Below are positions 42,293 through 51,633 of a DNA stretch of 64,000 bases, piece by piece (positions within the stretch are counted from its first letter, which is position 1; every line of letters begins with the position of its first letter). The DNA lies in the NCBI GenBank assembly GCA_947494675.1, contig CANLVP010000003.1, forward strand, positions 660,001 through 724,000, written 5' to 3'. Both the position numbers and the translations under genes were made by a program. Source of the DNA: an uncultured Paracoccaceae bacterium. GTDB taxonomy: Bacteria > Pseudomonadota > Alphaproteobacteria > Rhodobacterales > Rhodobacteraceae. Below the pieces are notes generated by a model. The model worked only from the letters and a program-made list of their open reading frames with translations. It was not told the DNA's origin and searched no databases.

Positions 42293-43777
42293 ATGGATCA
42301 GACCCAAATCGATGCGCTACGGAGCATCCCGGTTCCGCCACGCGGCCATATCATCGACGGTCAATCCGTCGCCGCATCGGATGGCGCAACGATGGATATC
42401 GTGTCGCCGATTGATGGCTCCGTTCTGACGCAGGTTGCCCGTGGCACCGTGGCCGACATGCAGGCCGCGATTGCCTCGGCGCGGGCCTCTTTTGAAGATG
42501 GGCGCTGGTCCGGCATGCCGCCCGCCGCGCGCAAAAAGGTGCTGCTGAAATGGGCAGAGCTGATCGAAGCCAACGCGCTTGAACTGGCCGTTCTCGGCGT
42601 GCGCGACAACGGCACTGAGATCAACATGGCCATCAAGGCGGAACCCGGGTCAGCCGCAGGAACGATCCGCTATTACGCCGAGGCGCTTGATAAGATCTAC
42701 GGCGAGATTGCACCAACCTCAGCCGACGTTCTGGGGCTGGTCCACAAAGAACCCGTCGGCGTTGTGGGCGCGATCATTCCCTGGAATTTCCCGATGATGA
42801 TCGGCGCGTGGAAACTCGGCCCCGCATTGGCCATGGGCAATTCGGTTGTCTTGAAGCCCGCGGAAACGGCCTCGCTGTCGCTGATGCGGATGGTGGATTT
42901 GGCGCATGAGGCAGGCCTGCCCCCCGGTGTCTTGAACGCTGTCACCGGCGAAGGCGCAGTGGTGGGCGAAGCCATGGGGCTGTCGATGGACGTCGATGTT
43001 CTGGTCTTTACAGGATCGGGCGGAACGGGCCGGCGGCTCATGGAATATGCCGCGCGGTCCAACATGAAGCGCGTCTATCTCGAACTGGGCGGCAAATCCC
43101 CCAACATCATTTTCGCAGACGTGCCCAATCTGGATGAGGCCGCAAAGGTCGCAGCAGGCGGCATTTTCCGCAATGCGGGACAGGTCTGCGTCGCAGGCTC
43201 GCGGTTGTTGGTCGAGGCCGCGATCCACGATGAATTTGTCGCGGCAGTTGTGAAGGCTGCCGAGGCCATGACCGTGGGCAACCCGTTGGACATGACAACC
43301 GCAATTGGGGCCGTGAACTCCGAAGTGCAGTTGCGCGCGAACCTTGGCTTTGTTGATACGGCAAAATCCGAGGGTGGCGAGGTCATCACTGGTGGCGACC
43401 GTATTCTACAAGAGACCGGCGGTTACTACATGGCCCCGACCGTCGTAACCGGCGTCACGCCAGAGGCGACTTTGACGCAAAAAGAGGTCTTCGGACCCGT
43501 CTTGGGCGTCACCTCCTTTACCGACGAGGCAGAGGCTATCCGACTTGCCAACGCTACGGTCTACGGCTTGGCGGGGGGCGTCTGGACAAGCAACCTCAGC
43601 CGCGCGCATCGCATGGTGAAAGCCGTCCGCACGGGCGTCATGCACGTGAATACCTATGGCGGTGCCGATGGAACGGTCCCCTTGGGCGGTGTCGGCCAGT
43701 CGGGCAACGGTCACGACAAATCGCTGCATGCGATTGAAAAATACATCAACCTCAAGACCGCTTGGATCAAGCTTTAA
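42293..43777 (+). CDS. NAD(P)-dependent aldehyde dehydrogenase
   Basis: The 494-residue product is a complete ALDH-superfamily enzyme that oxidises an aldehyde to an acid. The general-base Glu264 is in YLELGGKSPNIIF and the catalytic Cys299 is in NAGQVCVAGSR. The cofactor segments IIPWNFPMMIGAWKLGPALAMGNSVVLKPAE (about residues 161-191) and FTGSGGTGRRLM (near 239) are intact. It lies between tctA (6 nt) and the Tm-1-like gene. With the divergent aminotransferase it suggests an amine to aldehyde to acid route. Substrate unknown; it resembles betaine-aldehyde or vanillin/salicylaldehyde-type members only at the superfamily level. Confidence 0.9.
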   Translation: MDQTQIDALRSIPVPPRGHIIDGQSVAASDGATMDIVSPIDGSVLTQVARGTVADMQAAIASARASFEDGRWSGMPPAARKKVLLKWAELIEANALELAVLGVRDNGTEINMAIKAEPGSAAGTIRYYAEALDKIYGEIAPTSADVLGLVHKEPVGVVGAIIPWNFPMMIGAWKLGPALAMGNSVVLKPAETASLSLMRMVDLAHEAGLPPGVLNAVTGEGAVVGEAMGLSMDVDVLVFTGSGGTGRRLMEYAARSNMKRVYLELGGKSPNIIFADVPNLDEAAKVAAGGIFRNAGQVCVAGSRLLVEAAIHDEFVAAVVKAAEAMTVGNPLDMTTAIGAVNSEVQLRANLGFVDTAKSEGGEVITGGDRILQETGGYYMAPTVVTGVTPEATLTQKEVFGPVLGVTSFTDEAEAIRLANATVYGLAGGVWTSNLSRAHRMVKAVRTGVMHVNTYGGADGTVPLGGVGQSGNGHDKSLHAIEKYINLKTAWIKL

Positions 43778-43789
43778 GGAGTGAACGCG

Positions 43790-45022
43790 ATGTCTGGCAA
43801 AACAATACTCGTCATCGGGACCTATGACACAAAAGACGATGAGCTGGACTATCTAGCCGGTGTGATCCGCCAGCAAGGCGGACAGGTTGTCACCATGGAC
43901 GTGTCGGTTCTGGGCGATCCGACCAAGCCGACGGATTATTCCAAACATGACGTCGCCGAAGAAGGCGGCAGCAGCATTGCCGCCGCGATCGCCACGAAGA
44001 ATGAAAACAAAGCCATGCAGATCATGGCCGAAGGTGCCGCCCTTTTGACAGCACGGCTTTATGCCGAGGGCCGTTTTGACGGCATGATGGTCTTGGGTGG
44101 CTCCATGGGCACAGATCTGGCGCTGGATGTCACCGCCGCCCTGCCGCTGGGCGTGCCGAAATACATCGTCTCCACGGTGTCCTTCTCCCCGCTCATCCCG
44201 CCCGAACGGCTTGCAGCCGATACACAGATGATCCTCTGGGCCGGTGGCCTTTATGGCCTCAACAGCGTGTGCAAGGCCTCCCTGAGCCAAGCCGCAGGTG
44301 CCGTTTTAGGGGCCGCCAATGCGGTCGAAAAACCCGATGCCGCAAAGCCGATGATTGGCATGACATCACTGGGCAAAACGGCGCTGCGCTACATGGTGTT
44401 CCTGAAACCCGAGTTGGAAGCGCGCGGCTATGAGGTCGCCGTGTTCCACGCCACGGGCATGGGCGGTCGCGCCTTTGAAAGCCTTGCCGCACAGGGCGCG
44501 TTCGCCTGCGTGTTCGATTTCTGCACCCAGGAGCTTGGCAATCACATTCACGGCTCAAACATATCGGCAGGCGCGGACCGTTTGACCAACGCGGGTAAGA
44601 CCGGAACGCCGCAAATCGTGTCTGGCGGTTGCTATGATCTGGTCGATATCGTCGGCTGGCAGGGGCTGCCGGACAAATGGGCCGATCACCCGACCCACGC
44701 CCATAATCGGCTGATCACCTCTGTTGTGCTGAACACCGAAGAACGCCGTGCCGTTGCGCGGGCGCATTCCGACCAACTCTCAACGGCGACGGGGCCGGTT
44801 GCATTTCTGTTGCCAGAACATGGGTGCGGCGAATGGGATCGCGACGGTGCCGATCTGCACGACAAGGACGGGCTTGATGCGTTCTTGTCAGAACTGCGGG
44901 CGACATTGCCAGAGAATGTCGAACAGCATGACGTGGATGCCCATATCAACGACGCGGAATTCGCCCAAAAGGCCCTCGAAATCTTTGATGCATGGCGCGC
45001 GGAGGGGGTTGTGAAAGGCTAG
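43790..45022 (+). CDS. Tm-1-like ATP-binding domain (UPF0261) protein
   Basis: The 410-residue product starts MSGKTILVIGTYDTKDDELDYL, the hallmark of UPF0261, a bacterial family related to the N-terminal ATP-binding domain of plant Tm-1. The glycine-rich motif GGSMGTDLALDV (near residue 100), GMTSLGKTALRYM and FHATGMGGRAFESLAAQGAF are visible. No bacterial activity is settled. I chose the ATG at 43790 because AAGGAG lies 8 nt before it; a GTG at 43781 would overlap that site. It ends the tct operon and overlaps the convergent MarR gene by 4 nt. Confidence 0.85.
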   Translation: MSGKTILVIGTYDTKDDELDYLAGVIRQQGGQVVTMDVSVLGDPTKPTDYSKHDVAEEGGSSIAAAIATKNENKAMQIMAEGAALLTARLYAEGRFDGMMVLGGSMGTDLALDVTAALPLGVPKYIVSTVSFSPLIPPERLAADTQMILWAGGLYGLNSVCKASLSQAAGAVLGAANAVEKPDAAKPMIGMTSLGKTALRYMVFLKPELEARGYEVAVFHATGMGGRAFESLAAQGAFACVFDFCTQELGNHIHGSNISAGADRLTNAGKTGTPQIVSGGCYDLVDIVGWQGLPDKWADHPTHAHNRLITSVVLNTEERRAVARAHSDQLSTATGPVAFLLPEHGCGEWDRDGADLHDKDGLDAFLSELRATLPENVEQHDVDAHINDAEFAQKALEIFDAWRAEGVVKG

Positions 45023-45456
45023 GGAATGCGCGCCATCTTCTTGAGGCAACGCCGCAAGATTTCTTGTTCCTCGGCCGTGAACGTCGTCAGCAAGTTCTCA
45101 TTATAACGCGTTGCTTCTTGCTGAAGATGGTCAAAGGCGGCCTGCCCTTGTTTGGTCAAGGAAAGCAATTCGTTCCTGCGATCTGTTGGAACTTCGGTGC
45201 GGACCAGAAACCTTTGACGTTCCAAGGCCGAGACGGCGCGACTGACCTTGGTTTTGTGTAAATCAGCCATGCTGCAAATCTGTTTCGCGGTCAGACCGCC
45301 ATACCGCCCAAGATGAAAAAGCACCCGCCATTCGGTGCGCAACATGCCGTATCTGTCCTTGTAGGTCTTTTGAAAATCCAGGCTTGTGGTCTCAGCAGCG
45401 CGGTTCAGCAGATACGGCAGGAAGTCTTGAATTTGCAGGGGATCATTTTTTGTCAT
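45019..45456 (-). CDS. MarR-family transcriptional regulator
   Basis: The 145-residue product has a winged helix-turn-helix (GLTAKQICSMADLHKTKVSRAVSALERQRFLVRTEVPTDRRNELLSLTKQG, about residues 54-104), with the DRR wing motif typical of MarR. Helical ends provide dimerisation. It is divergent from hmgA with 71 nt between, so it is the likely repressor of the homogentisate operon; homogentisate or an aromatic acid would be the plausible ligand. That shared region contains no clean palindrome that I can point to. Its 3' end overlaps the Tm-1-like gene by 4 nt. Confidence 0.9.
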   Translation of the reverse strand: MTKNDPLQIQDFLPYLLNRAAETTSLDFQKTYKDRYGMLRTEWRVLFHLGRYGGLTAKQICSMADLHKTKVSRAVSALERQRFLVRTEVPTDRRNELLSLTKQGQAAFDHLQQEATRYNENLLTTFTAEEQEILRRCLKKMARIP

Positions 45457-45527
45457 TTCCGCAAAATATCCATTGATAGTTACAAATGCAACAAATACCG
45501 AAGAGTGAGATTGAGGAGGCAGTTTCC

Positions 45528-46889
45528 ATGAACAAGGTCAGCACGCCGCACGGCTTACAACAAGCGAGTACAACAGTGGGCACCCATGCAGGTTACATGC
45601 CGGGCTTTGGCAATGATTTTGAGACCGAAGCGCTTCCCGGCGCCTTGCCGCAAGGGATGAACAGCCCACAGCGGTGCAACTACGGTCTTTATGGGGAACA
45701 ACTCTCGGGAACCGCGTTTACCGCGCCCAGCCATCAGAACGAACGGACGTGGTGCTACCGTATTCGTCCTTCCGTCAAACATTCCCACCGCTATGAGCGG
45801 ATCGATCTGCCCTATTGGAAATCGGCCCCTAACGTGGTCGAGGATGTGACGTCGTTAGGCCAATACCGCTGGGATCCCGTCCCGCATTCCGACCAGTCCC
45901 TGACATGGCTTACCGGCATGCGCACTATGACCACCGCCGGAGACGTGAACACGCAGGTCGGCATGGCGTCTCATGTCTACCTTGTGACCGAAAGCATGGT
46001 CGACGCCTATTTCTTTTCGGCGGATTCCGAGCTGCTTGTCGTGCCACAAGAAGGTCATCTGCGGTTTTGTACCGAACTTGGCGTGATCGATGTCGCCCCG
46101 CAAGAGATTGCCATCATTCCGCGCGGCTTGGTGTATCGTGTTGAGGTCCTCGAAGGCCCGTGCCGCGGGTTTGTCTGTGAAAACTACGGCCAGAAATTCG
46201 AGCTGCCCGGTCGCGGGCCAATCGGGGCCAACTGCATGGCCAACCCGCGCGATTTCAAAACACCCGTCGCCGCCTTTGAAGATCGCGAAACACCGTCCAC
46301 CGTAACGATCAAATGGTGCGGCCAGTTCCATGAAACCAAGATCGGCCATTCGCCCTTGGATGTGGTCGCATGGCACGGCAATTATGCGCCCTGCAAATAC
46401 GACCTCAAGACCTACTGCCCCGTCGGCGCGATCCTGTTCGATCACCCCGATCCGTCGATCTTTACCGTGCTGACCGCGCCGTCCGGCCAAGAAGGCACCG
46501 CGAATATCGACTTTGTGTTGTTCCGCGAACGTTGGATGGTGGCTGAGGATACCTTCCGCCCGCCATGGTATCACAAGAACATCATGTCCGAATTGATGGG
46601 CAACATTTATGGCCAATACGACGCCAAACCCAAAGGGTTCATTCCGGGTGGGATAAGCCTGCACAACATGATGCTGCCCCATGGGCCGGATAAAAATGCC
46701 TTTGAAGGGGCTTCAAACGCGGACCTGAAGGCTGAAAAGCTGGACAACACCATGTCCTTTATGTTCGAGACCCGTTTCCCGCAGCATCTGACCAGCTTTG
46801 CAGGGAAAGAGGCACCGCTTCAGGACGATTATATCGATTGCTGGGAAAGCCTTGAGAAGAAATTCGACGGCACTCCGGGGCTGAAATGA
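45528..46889 (+). CDS. hmgA: Homogentisate 1,2-dioxygenase
   Basis: HmgA opens the ring of homogentisate to maleylacetoacetate using Fe(II). The 453-residue product has the family N-terminus [27 protein letters not shown] and conserved blocks [22 protein letters not shown] and the iron-site region [20 protein letters not shown] near residue 345 with [10 protein letters not shown] near residue 379. I chose the ATG at 45528 since GAGGAGG lies just upstream; an in-frame ATG at 45486 would add 14 residues. It leads the operon hmgA-maiA-fahA-MBL-FAD hydroxylase-DUF2783, with 4-nt overlaps between the first three. The call is secure. Confidence 0.96.
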   Translation: MNKVSTPHGLQQASTTVGTHAGYMPGFGNDFETEALPGALPQGMNSPQRCNYGLYGEQLSGTAFTAPSHQNERTWCYRIRPSVKHSHRYERIDLPYWKSAPNVVEDVTSLGQYRWDPVPHSDQSLTWLTGMRTMTTAGDVNTQVGMASHVYLVTESMVDAYFFSADSELLVVPQEGHLRFCTELGVIDVAPQEIAIIPRGLVYRVEVLEGPCRGFVCENYGQKFELPGRGPIGANCMANPRDFKTPVAAFEDRETPSTVTIKWCGQFHETKIGHSPLDVVAWHGNYAPCKYDLKTYCPVGAILFDHPDPSIFTVLTAPSGQEGTANIDFVLFRERWMVAEDTFRPPWYHKNIMSELMGNIYGQYDAKPKGFIPGGISLHNMMLPHGPDKNAFEGASNADLKAEKLDNTMSFMFETRFPQHLTSFAGKEAPLQDDYIDCWESLEKKFDGTPGLK

Positions 46890-47527
46890 AGCTTTATAGC
46901 TACTGGCGATCCACAACATCCTACCGCGTCCGGGCCGCGTTGAACCTTAAGGGGCTGTCGTTTGAGACGGTCCCTGTGGATCTCGTGGCGGGCGAACAGA
47001 CGGCGCCCGCATATACAGCGCTCAACCCCGGTGCAGGGGTGCCAACATTGGTGCTCGATGATGGCACGGTGCTTACGCAATCCCTGGCGATCCTTGACTA
47101 CATAGATGCCACATGGCCCGAACCGCGCCTGATCCCGGCGGACCCTTTGGAACGCGCACGGGTTTTGACCGTCGCTCATAGCGTCGCGCTGGACATCCAC
47201 CCGGTGAATAACCTGCGCGTCGTCCAAGCGCTCGGCACCGATTTTGGGGCGACGCCTGCCCAGAAAAAGGCATGGATGCAAAGCTGGATGTCCAAGGGAT
47301 TTGCGGCCCTAGAGGCGCAACTGCCCGCCGATACGCCCTTTGCATTTGGCGACGTGCCGAACCTTGCTGACCTGTGTATCGTCTCGCAAATGTACAATGC
47401 CGAACGGTGGGATGTCGCGCTTGATGCCTTTCCCAACCTGACCCGCATTACCGCCAACTGCTTGGCCGTTCCTGCCATTATGGCCGCCCATCCAGACAAC
47501 CAACCTGACGCGAAAGAAATCAAATGA
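46886..47527 (+). CDS. maiA: Maleylacetoacetate isomerase
   Basis: MaiA, a zeta-class glutathione S-transferase, converts maleylacetoacetate to fumarylacetoacetate with glutathione. The 213-residue product begins [23 protein letters not shown]. In most zeta GSTs the catalytic motif is SSxS; here it reads STTS, still with hydroxyl side chains. The thioredoxin-fold [27 protein letters not shown] (about residues 47-73) and the C-terminal helical domain with [20 protein letters not shown] are typical. It overlaps hmgA and fahA by 4 nt each. The role is secured by the operon. Confidence 0.94.
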   Translation: MKLYSYWRSTTSYRVRAALNLKGLSFETVPVDLVAGEQTAPAYTALNPGAGVPTLVLDDGTVLTQSLAILDYIDATWPEPRLIPADPLERARVLTVAHSVALDIHPVNNLRVVQALGTDFGATPAQKKAWMQSWMSKGFAALEAQLPADTPFAFGDVPNLADLCIVSQMYNAERWDVALDAFPNLTRITANCLAVPAIMAAHPDNQPDAKEIK

Positions 47528-48771
47528 CATTGCTCCGTTCATGGGTCGACAGCGCGAACAGCGCCGACACGCCTTTTCCGCTCAACAATCTGCCGTATGG
47601 GGTGTTCTCGAGCGATCCCGAAACCATGCCACGCTGCGGTGTGGCCATTGGCGACATGATCTTCGATTTGTGCAAAGCCGAAGGCGACGATCTGATCGAC
47701 TTGGGCGCGCCTGTTTTTGATGTGCCGTATTGGAACGAGGTGATGGACCTCGGGGCCGAGGCTTGGGCGGCATTGCGTGCCCGTTTGACTGCGCTTCTTT
47801 CAGAGGGTGCAGAGGTCCTGCCCGATTACCTCGTCGCGCAGACCGATGTCACAATGCAGATGCCCTTCAAGGTGGCCGAATTCACAGATTTCTACGCCGG
47901 CAAACACCACGCGATGAATGTCGGCACGATGTTCCGTGGCCCCGAAAACGCTTTGCCGCCGAACTGGCTGCACATCCCGATTGGGTACAATGGCCGGGCT
48001 TCAACGGTTGTGGTGTCAGGCACAGATATCGTGCGCCCCAACGGACAGACCAAGGCACCCGATGCTGAGGTGCCTTCCTTTGGTCCGTGTAAGCGCTTGG
48101 ACATCGAGCTGGAAATGGGCGCAATCATCGGCGGCGCGAATGCCATGGGTGACCCGGTTACCGTTCAACAGGCCGACGACATGATCTTTGGCTATGTGCT
48201 GCTCAACGACTGGTCCGCGCGCGATATCCAAGCATGGGAATACCAACCGCTAGGCCCCTTCCAAGCCAAGGCCTTCGCAACCTCCATCAGCCCATGGATC
48301 GTGACCAAAGCGGCGCTTGAGCCTTTCCGCACCAGCACGCCGGAGCGGGAAAAAGAGCTGCTGCCGCATTTGGTTGAACCCGGCCCGATGCTCTATGACA
48401 TCGACTTAGATGTAACGATGGCCCCAAAAGGCAAGGCCGCCACAACCATCGCGCGCACGAATTACAACCAGATGTACTATTCCGCCGCCCAGCAATTGGC
48501 GCATCACGCGACATCGGGCTGCGCGATGAATGTCGGTGATCTGATCGGCTCCGGCACGATCTCGGGCCCTGAAAAATCCGAACGCGGTTCGCTCCTGGAA
48601 CTCACATGGGGCGGCAAAGAGCCCATGACCTTGGACACCGGCGAGACCCGCACCTTTATCGAAGACGGTGACACCTTGACCCTGACGGGTGCCGCAAAAG
48701 GTGACGGTTATCAAATTGGATTTGGCGCCTGCACCGGCACAATCCTCCCCGCAAAATCATTCCCTGAATAA
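47524..48771 (+). CDS. fahA: Fumarylacetoacetase
   Basis: This enzyme hydrolyses fumarylacetoacetate to fumarate and acetoacetate, the final step of tyrosine and phenylalanine breakdown. The 415-residue product has the N-terminal SH3-like domain (NNLPYGVFSSDPETMPRCGVAIGDMIFDL) and a C-terminal FAH fold. Catalytic and metal residues lie in FTDFYAGKHHAMNVGTMFRG near residue 120, LDIELEMGAIIGG near residue 195 and YVLLNDWSARDIQAWEYQPLGPF near residue 222. It overlaps maiA by 4 nt and precedes the MBL gene by 11 nt. The call is secure. Confidence 0.96.
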   Translation: MTLLRSWVDSANSADTPFPLNNLPYGVFSSDPETMPRCGVAIGDMIFDLCKAEGDDLIDLGAPVFDVPYWNEVMDLGAEAWAALRARLTALLSEGAEVLPDYLVAQTDVTMQMPFKVAEFTDFYAGKHHAMNVGTMFRGPENALPPNWLHIPIGYNGRASTVVVSGTDIVRPNGQTKAPDAEVPSFGPCKRLDIELEMGAIIGGANAMGDPVTVQQADDMIFGYVLLNDWSARDIQAWEYQPLGPFQAKAFATSISPWIVTKAALEPFRTSTPEREKELLPHLVEPGPMLYDIDLDVTMAPKGKAATTIARTNYNQMYYSAAQQLAHHATSGCAMNVGDLIGSGTISGPEKSERGSLLELTWGGKEPMTLDTGETRTFIEDGDTLTLTGAAKGDGYQIGFGACTGTILPAKSFPE

Positions 48772-48782
48772 GGACCAGAACA

Positions 48783-49733
48783 ATGGCAAAAGCATTCGCA
48801 TCCCAAGGGGATATGACCGAGAAGAAAATCACCTTCGATGAAATCGGTGAGGGGCTCTATGCCTTCACCGCCGAGGGCGACCCGAACTCTGGCGTGATCA
48901 TCGGCGATGACAGCGTGATGATTGTCGAGGCGCAGGCAACACCGCGACTGGCCGGTAAGGTCATCGAAAAAGTGCGCGAAGTCACCGACAAACCCATCAG
49001 CCACGTTGTGCTGACCCACTACCACGCCGTGCGCGTTCTGGGCGCGTCCGCCTTTGGCGCATCGCAGATCATCATGTCTGATGCGGCACGCTCGATGGTG
49101 ATGGAACGCGGCCAAGAGGATTGGGACAGCGAATTCCAGCGCTTCCCCCGTCTTTTTGAAGGCCATGAGAGTATTCCGGGCCTGACCTATCCGACCACCA
49201 CATTCAGTGACAGCATGACCGTGTTCCTTGGCAACCGCCGCGTTGACATCAAACAGATCGGTCGCGCCCATACCGCCGGTGATGCCGTGATCCACGTGCC
49301 AGATCAGAACGTCATGTTCACAGGCGACATCGTCGAAGACCATTCAGCCTGCTATTGCGGCGATGGTCACTTTGCCGATTGGGGCAACACGCTTGACGCG
49401 ATCAAAGCCTATGATGTGGATGCCATCGCACCGGGCCGTGGCGGCGCTTTGATTGGCAAAGACGCCGTGGAACGCGCCATCGAAAGCACCCGCGACTTCG
49501 TCAACTCGACCTATGCCCCTGCGGCACGCGTTGCCGTCAAAGGCGGCAGCCTGAAAGACGCATGGGACGCTGTGCGCGCTGAATGTGATCCGAAATTTGC
49601 CGATTATGCGATTTACGAACACTGCCTGCCCTTCAATGTGGCCCGCGCCTATGACGAAGCCCGCGGCATCCATCACCCCCGCATCTGGACCGACAAGCGC
49701 GACATCGAAATGTGGGAGGCCCTTCAGGGATAA
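48783..49733 (+). CDS. Metallo-beta-lactamase-fold protein with altered metal motif
   Basis: The 316-residue product has the MBL core (LYAFTAEGDPNSGVIIGDDSVMIVEAQATPRLAGKVIEKV and GRAHTAGDAVIHVPDQNVMFTGDIVE). The usual HxHxDH metal motif reads His79-Tyr-His81-Ala-Val-Arg84: the two first histidines are kept but the Asp and the last His are gone, so one metal site is likely lost or rebuilt. The later His (RAHTAGD) and Asp (FTGDIVED) are present, followed by an unusual CYCGDGHF loop. It sits inside the homogentisate operon, between fahA and an FAD hydroxylase. It could be a hydrolase for a lactone or thioester by-product; this is not proven. Confidence 0.85.
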   Translation: MAKAFASQGDMTEKKITFDEIGEGLYAFTAEGDPNSGVIIGDDSVMIVEAQATPRLAGKVIEKVREVTDKPISHVVLTHYHAVRVLGASAFGASQIIMSDAARSMVMERGQEDWDSEFQRFPRLFEGHESIPGLTYPTTTFSDSMTVFLGNRRVDIKQIGRAHTAGDAVIHVPDQNVMFTGDIVEDHSACYCGDGHFADWGNTLDAIKAYDVDAIAPGRGGALIGKDAVERAIESTRDFVNSTYAPAARVAVKGGSLKDAWDAVRAECDPKFADYAIYEHCLPFNVARAYDEARGIHHPRIWTDKRDIEMWEALQG

Positions 49734-49739
49734 GTCATT

Positions 49740-51368
49740 ATGGTTGCTGTCAGATACCAAACGGCCTTCAAACTCTATCCGTATGAAAAGGTTGCCGACC
49801 AGGACGCGCCCGCGCCCAAACGTCACCCGGTGGTGATCGTGGGCGGTGGCCCGATCGGAATGGGCCTTGCGCTTGATCTTGGGAAAAAGGGCGTGCCGTG
49901 TTTGGTGCTCGATGACCATGACGGTGTTGGCATGGGCAGCCGCGCGATTTGTTTTGCCAAACGGACGCTGGAAATTTGCGACCGTTTGGGCTGCGGCGAC
50001 CCGATGGTCGACAAAGGTGTCGTGTGGAATGTTGGGCGCGTGTACCGGGATGAGCGCGAAGTGTATAACTTCAACCTCCTCCCCGAAGAGGGCCACAAAC
50101 GCCCCGCCTTCATCAACCTGCAACAACCCTATTTCGAACAGTTCATCGTCGAAGAAATCCGACGACAGCAGGCCGCAGGTGCGCCCATTGAAATTCGCGG
50201 GCAAAACTGCGTAACAGCGATGGATCAAAAGGCAGATCATGTTGTTCTGGACATTGATACGCCGGATGGCCCTTACCAACTTGAGGCCGATTATCTGGTC
50301 GCCTGTGACGGGGCCAGTTCCCCCACACGCGCCATGATGGGCCTCGATTTCGACGGTCGCGTGTTCGAGGACAACTTCCTTATCGCCGACATCAAGATGA
50401 AGGCCGATTTCCCGGTTGAACGTCGGTTCTGGTTCGACCCGCCCTTCAACCGTGGCGAAACGGCATTGATGCACAAGCAGCCTGACGATGTGTGGCGTCT
50501 TGATTTCCAATTGGGGTGGGACATTGACCGCGCCGCCGAATTGAAACCAGAGCGGATCAGCGAACGGGTCTCGGCGATGATCGGCGCGGATATCGAGTTT
50601 GAGCTGGTCTGGACCTCGATCTACACCTTCCGTTGCTGCACGATGGAAAACTACCGCCACGGCCGCGTGTTCTTTGCCGGTGACGCCGCCCATCAGGTCA
50701 GCCCCTTTGGCGCACGTGGTGCCAATGGCGGGATGCAGGACATTGACAATCTGGGCTGGAAACTCGCCGCAGTGATCAATGACGGCGCAGATGATGCGCT
50801 GCTTGATAGCTACCACGATGAACGAAAGTATGGTGCGATGGAGAACATCAAAAACTCCAGCCGCACCGCCGACTTTTTGACCCCGCGCAACCCCGCCCAC
50901 ACGCTGTTTCGCGATGCAGTGCTTGATCTGGTCGAACACCATGATTTTGCGCGGCCGTTGGTCAATTCCGGTCGTTTGTCAGTGCCTTGCACCTATGATG
51001 CATCCACGCTGAACAGCGATGACGCCCTGCCAAATGGCCCAGCCGCAAGCCGTCCAGGCAGCACCTGTCCTGATGCGCCTTTGGCAAATGGGCATTTGCT
51101 GGATCAACTCGGTGGCGGGTTCACAGTTTTGGTCATCGGTGCCGACAGCGCAATTGATCTGGACGCACCAAACGCCGCGGTCGATGTCGTGACCATTTCA
51201 AAAGCAGACGACCCAACAGGCGCCGTCGCTGAGCGGTATTTGGGCGGCAATGCGTCGGCTGTTTACCTCATTCGGCCCGACCAACATGTTGCCGGGCGTT
51301 GGGCGTTTTTTGACGCGGATGCAATCACAGATGCAATCCAGCGCGCACTTGGAGGGACCAAAGGATGA
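49740..51368 (+). CDS. FAD-dependent aromatic hydroxylase (MhpA/PheA-type)
   Basis: The 542-residue product is a class A flavoprotein monooxygenase. The FAD-binding GxGxxG is VVIVGGGPIGMGLALDLGKKG near residues 28-48, the DG motif is LVACDGASSPTRAMMGL near residue 186, and the GD motif is VFFAGDAAHQVSPFGARGANGGMQD near residue 310. A thioredoxin-like C-terminal domain ends near GRWAFFDADAI. It resembles 3-(3-hydroxyphenyl)propionate hydroxylases. Being in the homogentisate operon, it may make homogentisate from a hydroxyphenylacetate, which would enter the pathway independently of tyrosine. It overlaps the DUF2783 gene by 4 nt. The substrate is inferred. Confidence 0.88.
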   Translation: MVAVRYQTAFKLYPYEKVADQDAPAPKRHPVVIVGGGPIGMGLALDLGKKGVPCLVLDDHDGVGMGSRAICFAKRTLEICDRLGCGDPMVDKGVVWNVGRVYRDEREVYNFNLLPEEGHKRPAFINLQQPYFEQFIVEEIRRQQAAGAPIEIRGQNCVTAMDQKADHVVLDIDTPDGPYQLEADYLVACDGASSPTRAMMGLDFDGRVFEDNFLIADIKMKADFPVERRFWFDPPFNRGETALMHKQPDDVWRLDFQLGWDIDRAAELKPERISERVSAMIGADIEFELVWTSIYTFRCCTMENYRHGRVFFAGDAAHQVSPFGARGANGGMQDIDNLGWKLAAVINDGADDALLDSYHDERKYGAMENIKNSSRTADFLTPRNPAHTLFRDAVLDLVEHHDFARPLVNSGRLSVPCTYDASTLNSDDALPNGPAASRPGSTCPDAPLANGHLLDQLGGGFTVLVIGADSAIDLDAPNAAVDVVTISKADDPTGAVAERYLGGNASAVYLIRPDQHVAGRWAFFDADAITDAIQRALGGTKG

Positions 51369-51556
51369 CCCAATTGAACACGGCCCCAAACTTTGAGAAG
51401 GCAGACGACTTCTACGCAACCCTTCTGGCCGCTCATGAAGGGCTGGAAGAGGCCGACATGCACGCCCTGAATGCAAGGTTGATCCTGATCTTAGCCAACC
51501 ACATCGGGGATCAGCCGGTGCTAGAGGCCGCGATTGATGCCGCAAAAGGGTCGTAG
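51365..51556 (+). CDS. DUF2783 small protein
   Basis: This 63-residue acidic, mostly helical protein reads NFEKADDFYATLLAAHEGL, then EEADMHALNARLILILANHIGD, the typical pattern of DUF2783. The family is often found next to FAD-dependent aromatic hydroxylases, as here with a 4-nt overlap. It has no signal peptide or catalytic motif. It may be a small partner or chaperone of the hydroxylase. It ends the homogentisate operon; the 77 nt to the convergent GNAT gene contain no clear terminator. Confidence 0.8.
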   Translation: MTQLNTAPNFEKADDFYATLLAAHEGLEEADMHALNARLILILANHIGDQPVLEAAIDAAKGS

Positions 51557-51633
51557 ATCGGGCCGCTGTTAGTTCAACGATTTCATGCACCCTGACGGCG
51601 CGCGCTCACGGCGCTTTGCGAATTGTATCAGCT

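Noticed and set aside
45457-45527. MarR operator between marR and hmgA
   Set aside because: The region has only imperfect symmetry (ATTGATAG against CAACAAAT); I could not support a defined site.
49344-50942. 532-codon minus-strand frame opposite the MBL and FAD-hydroxylase genes
   Set aside because: It spans two real plus-strand genes with intact motifs; no domain can be recognised in it.
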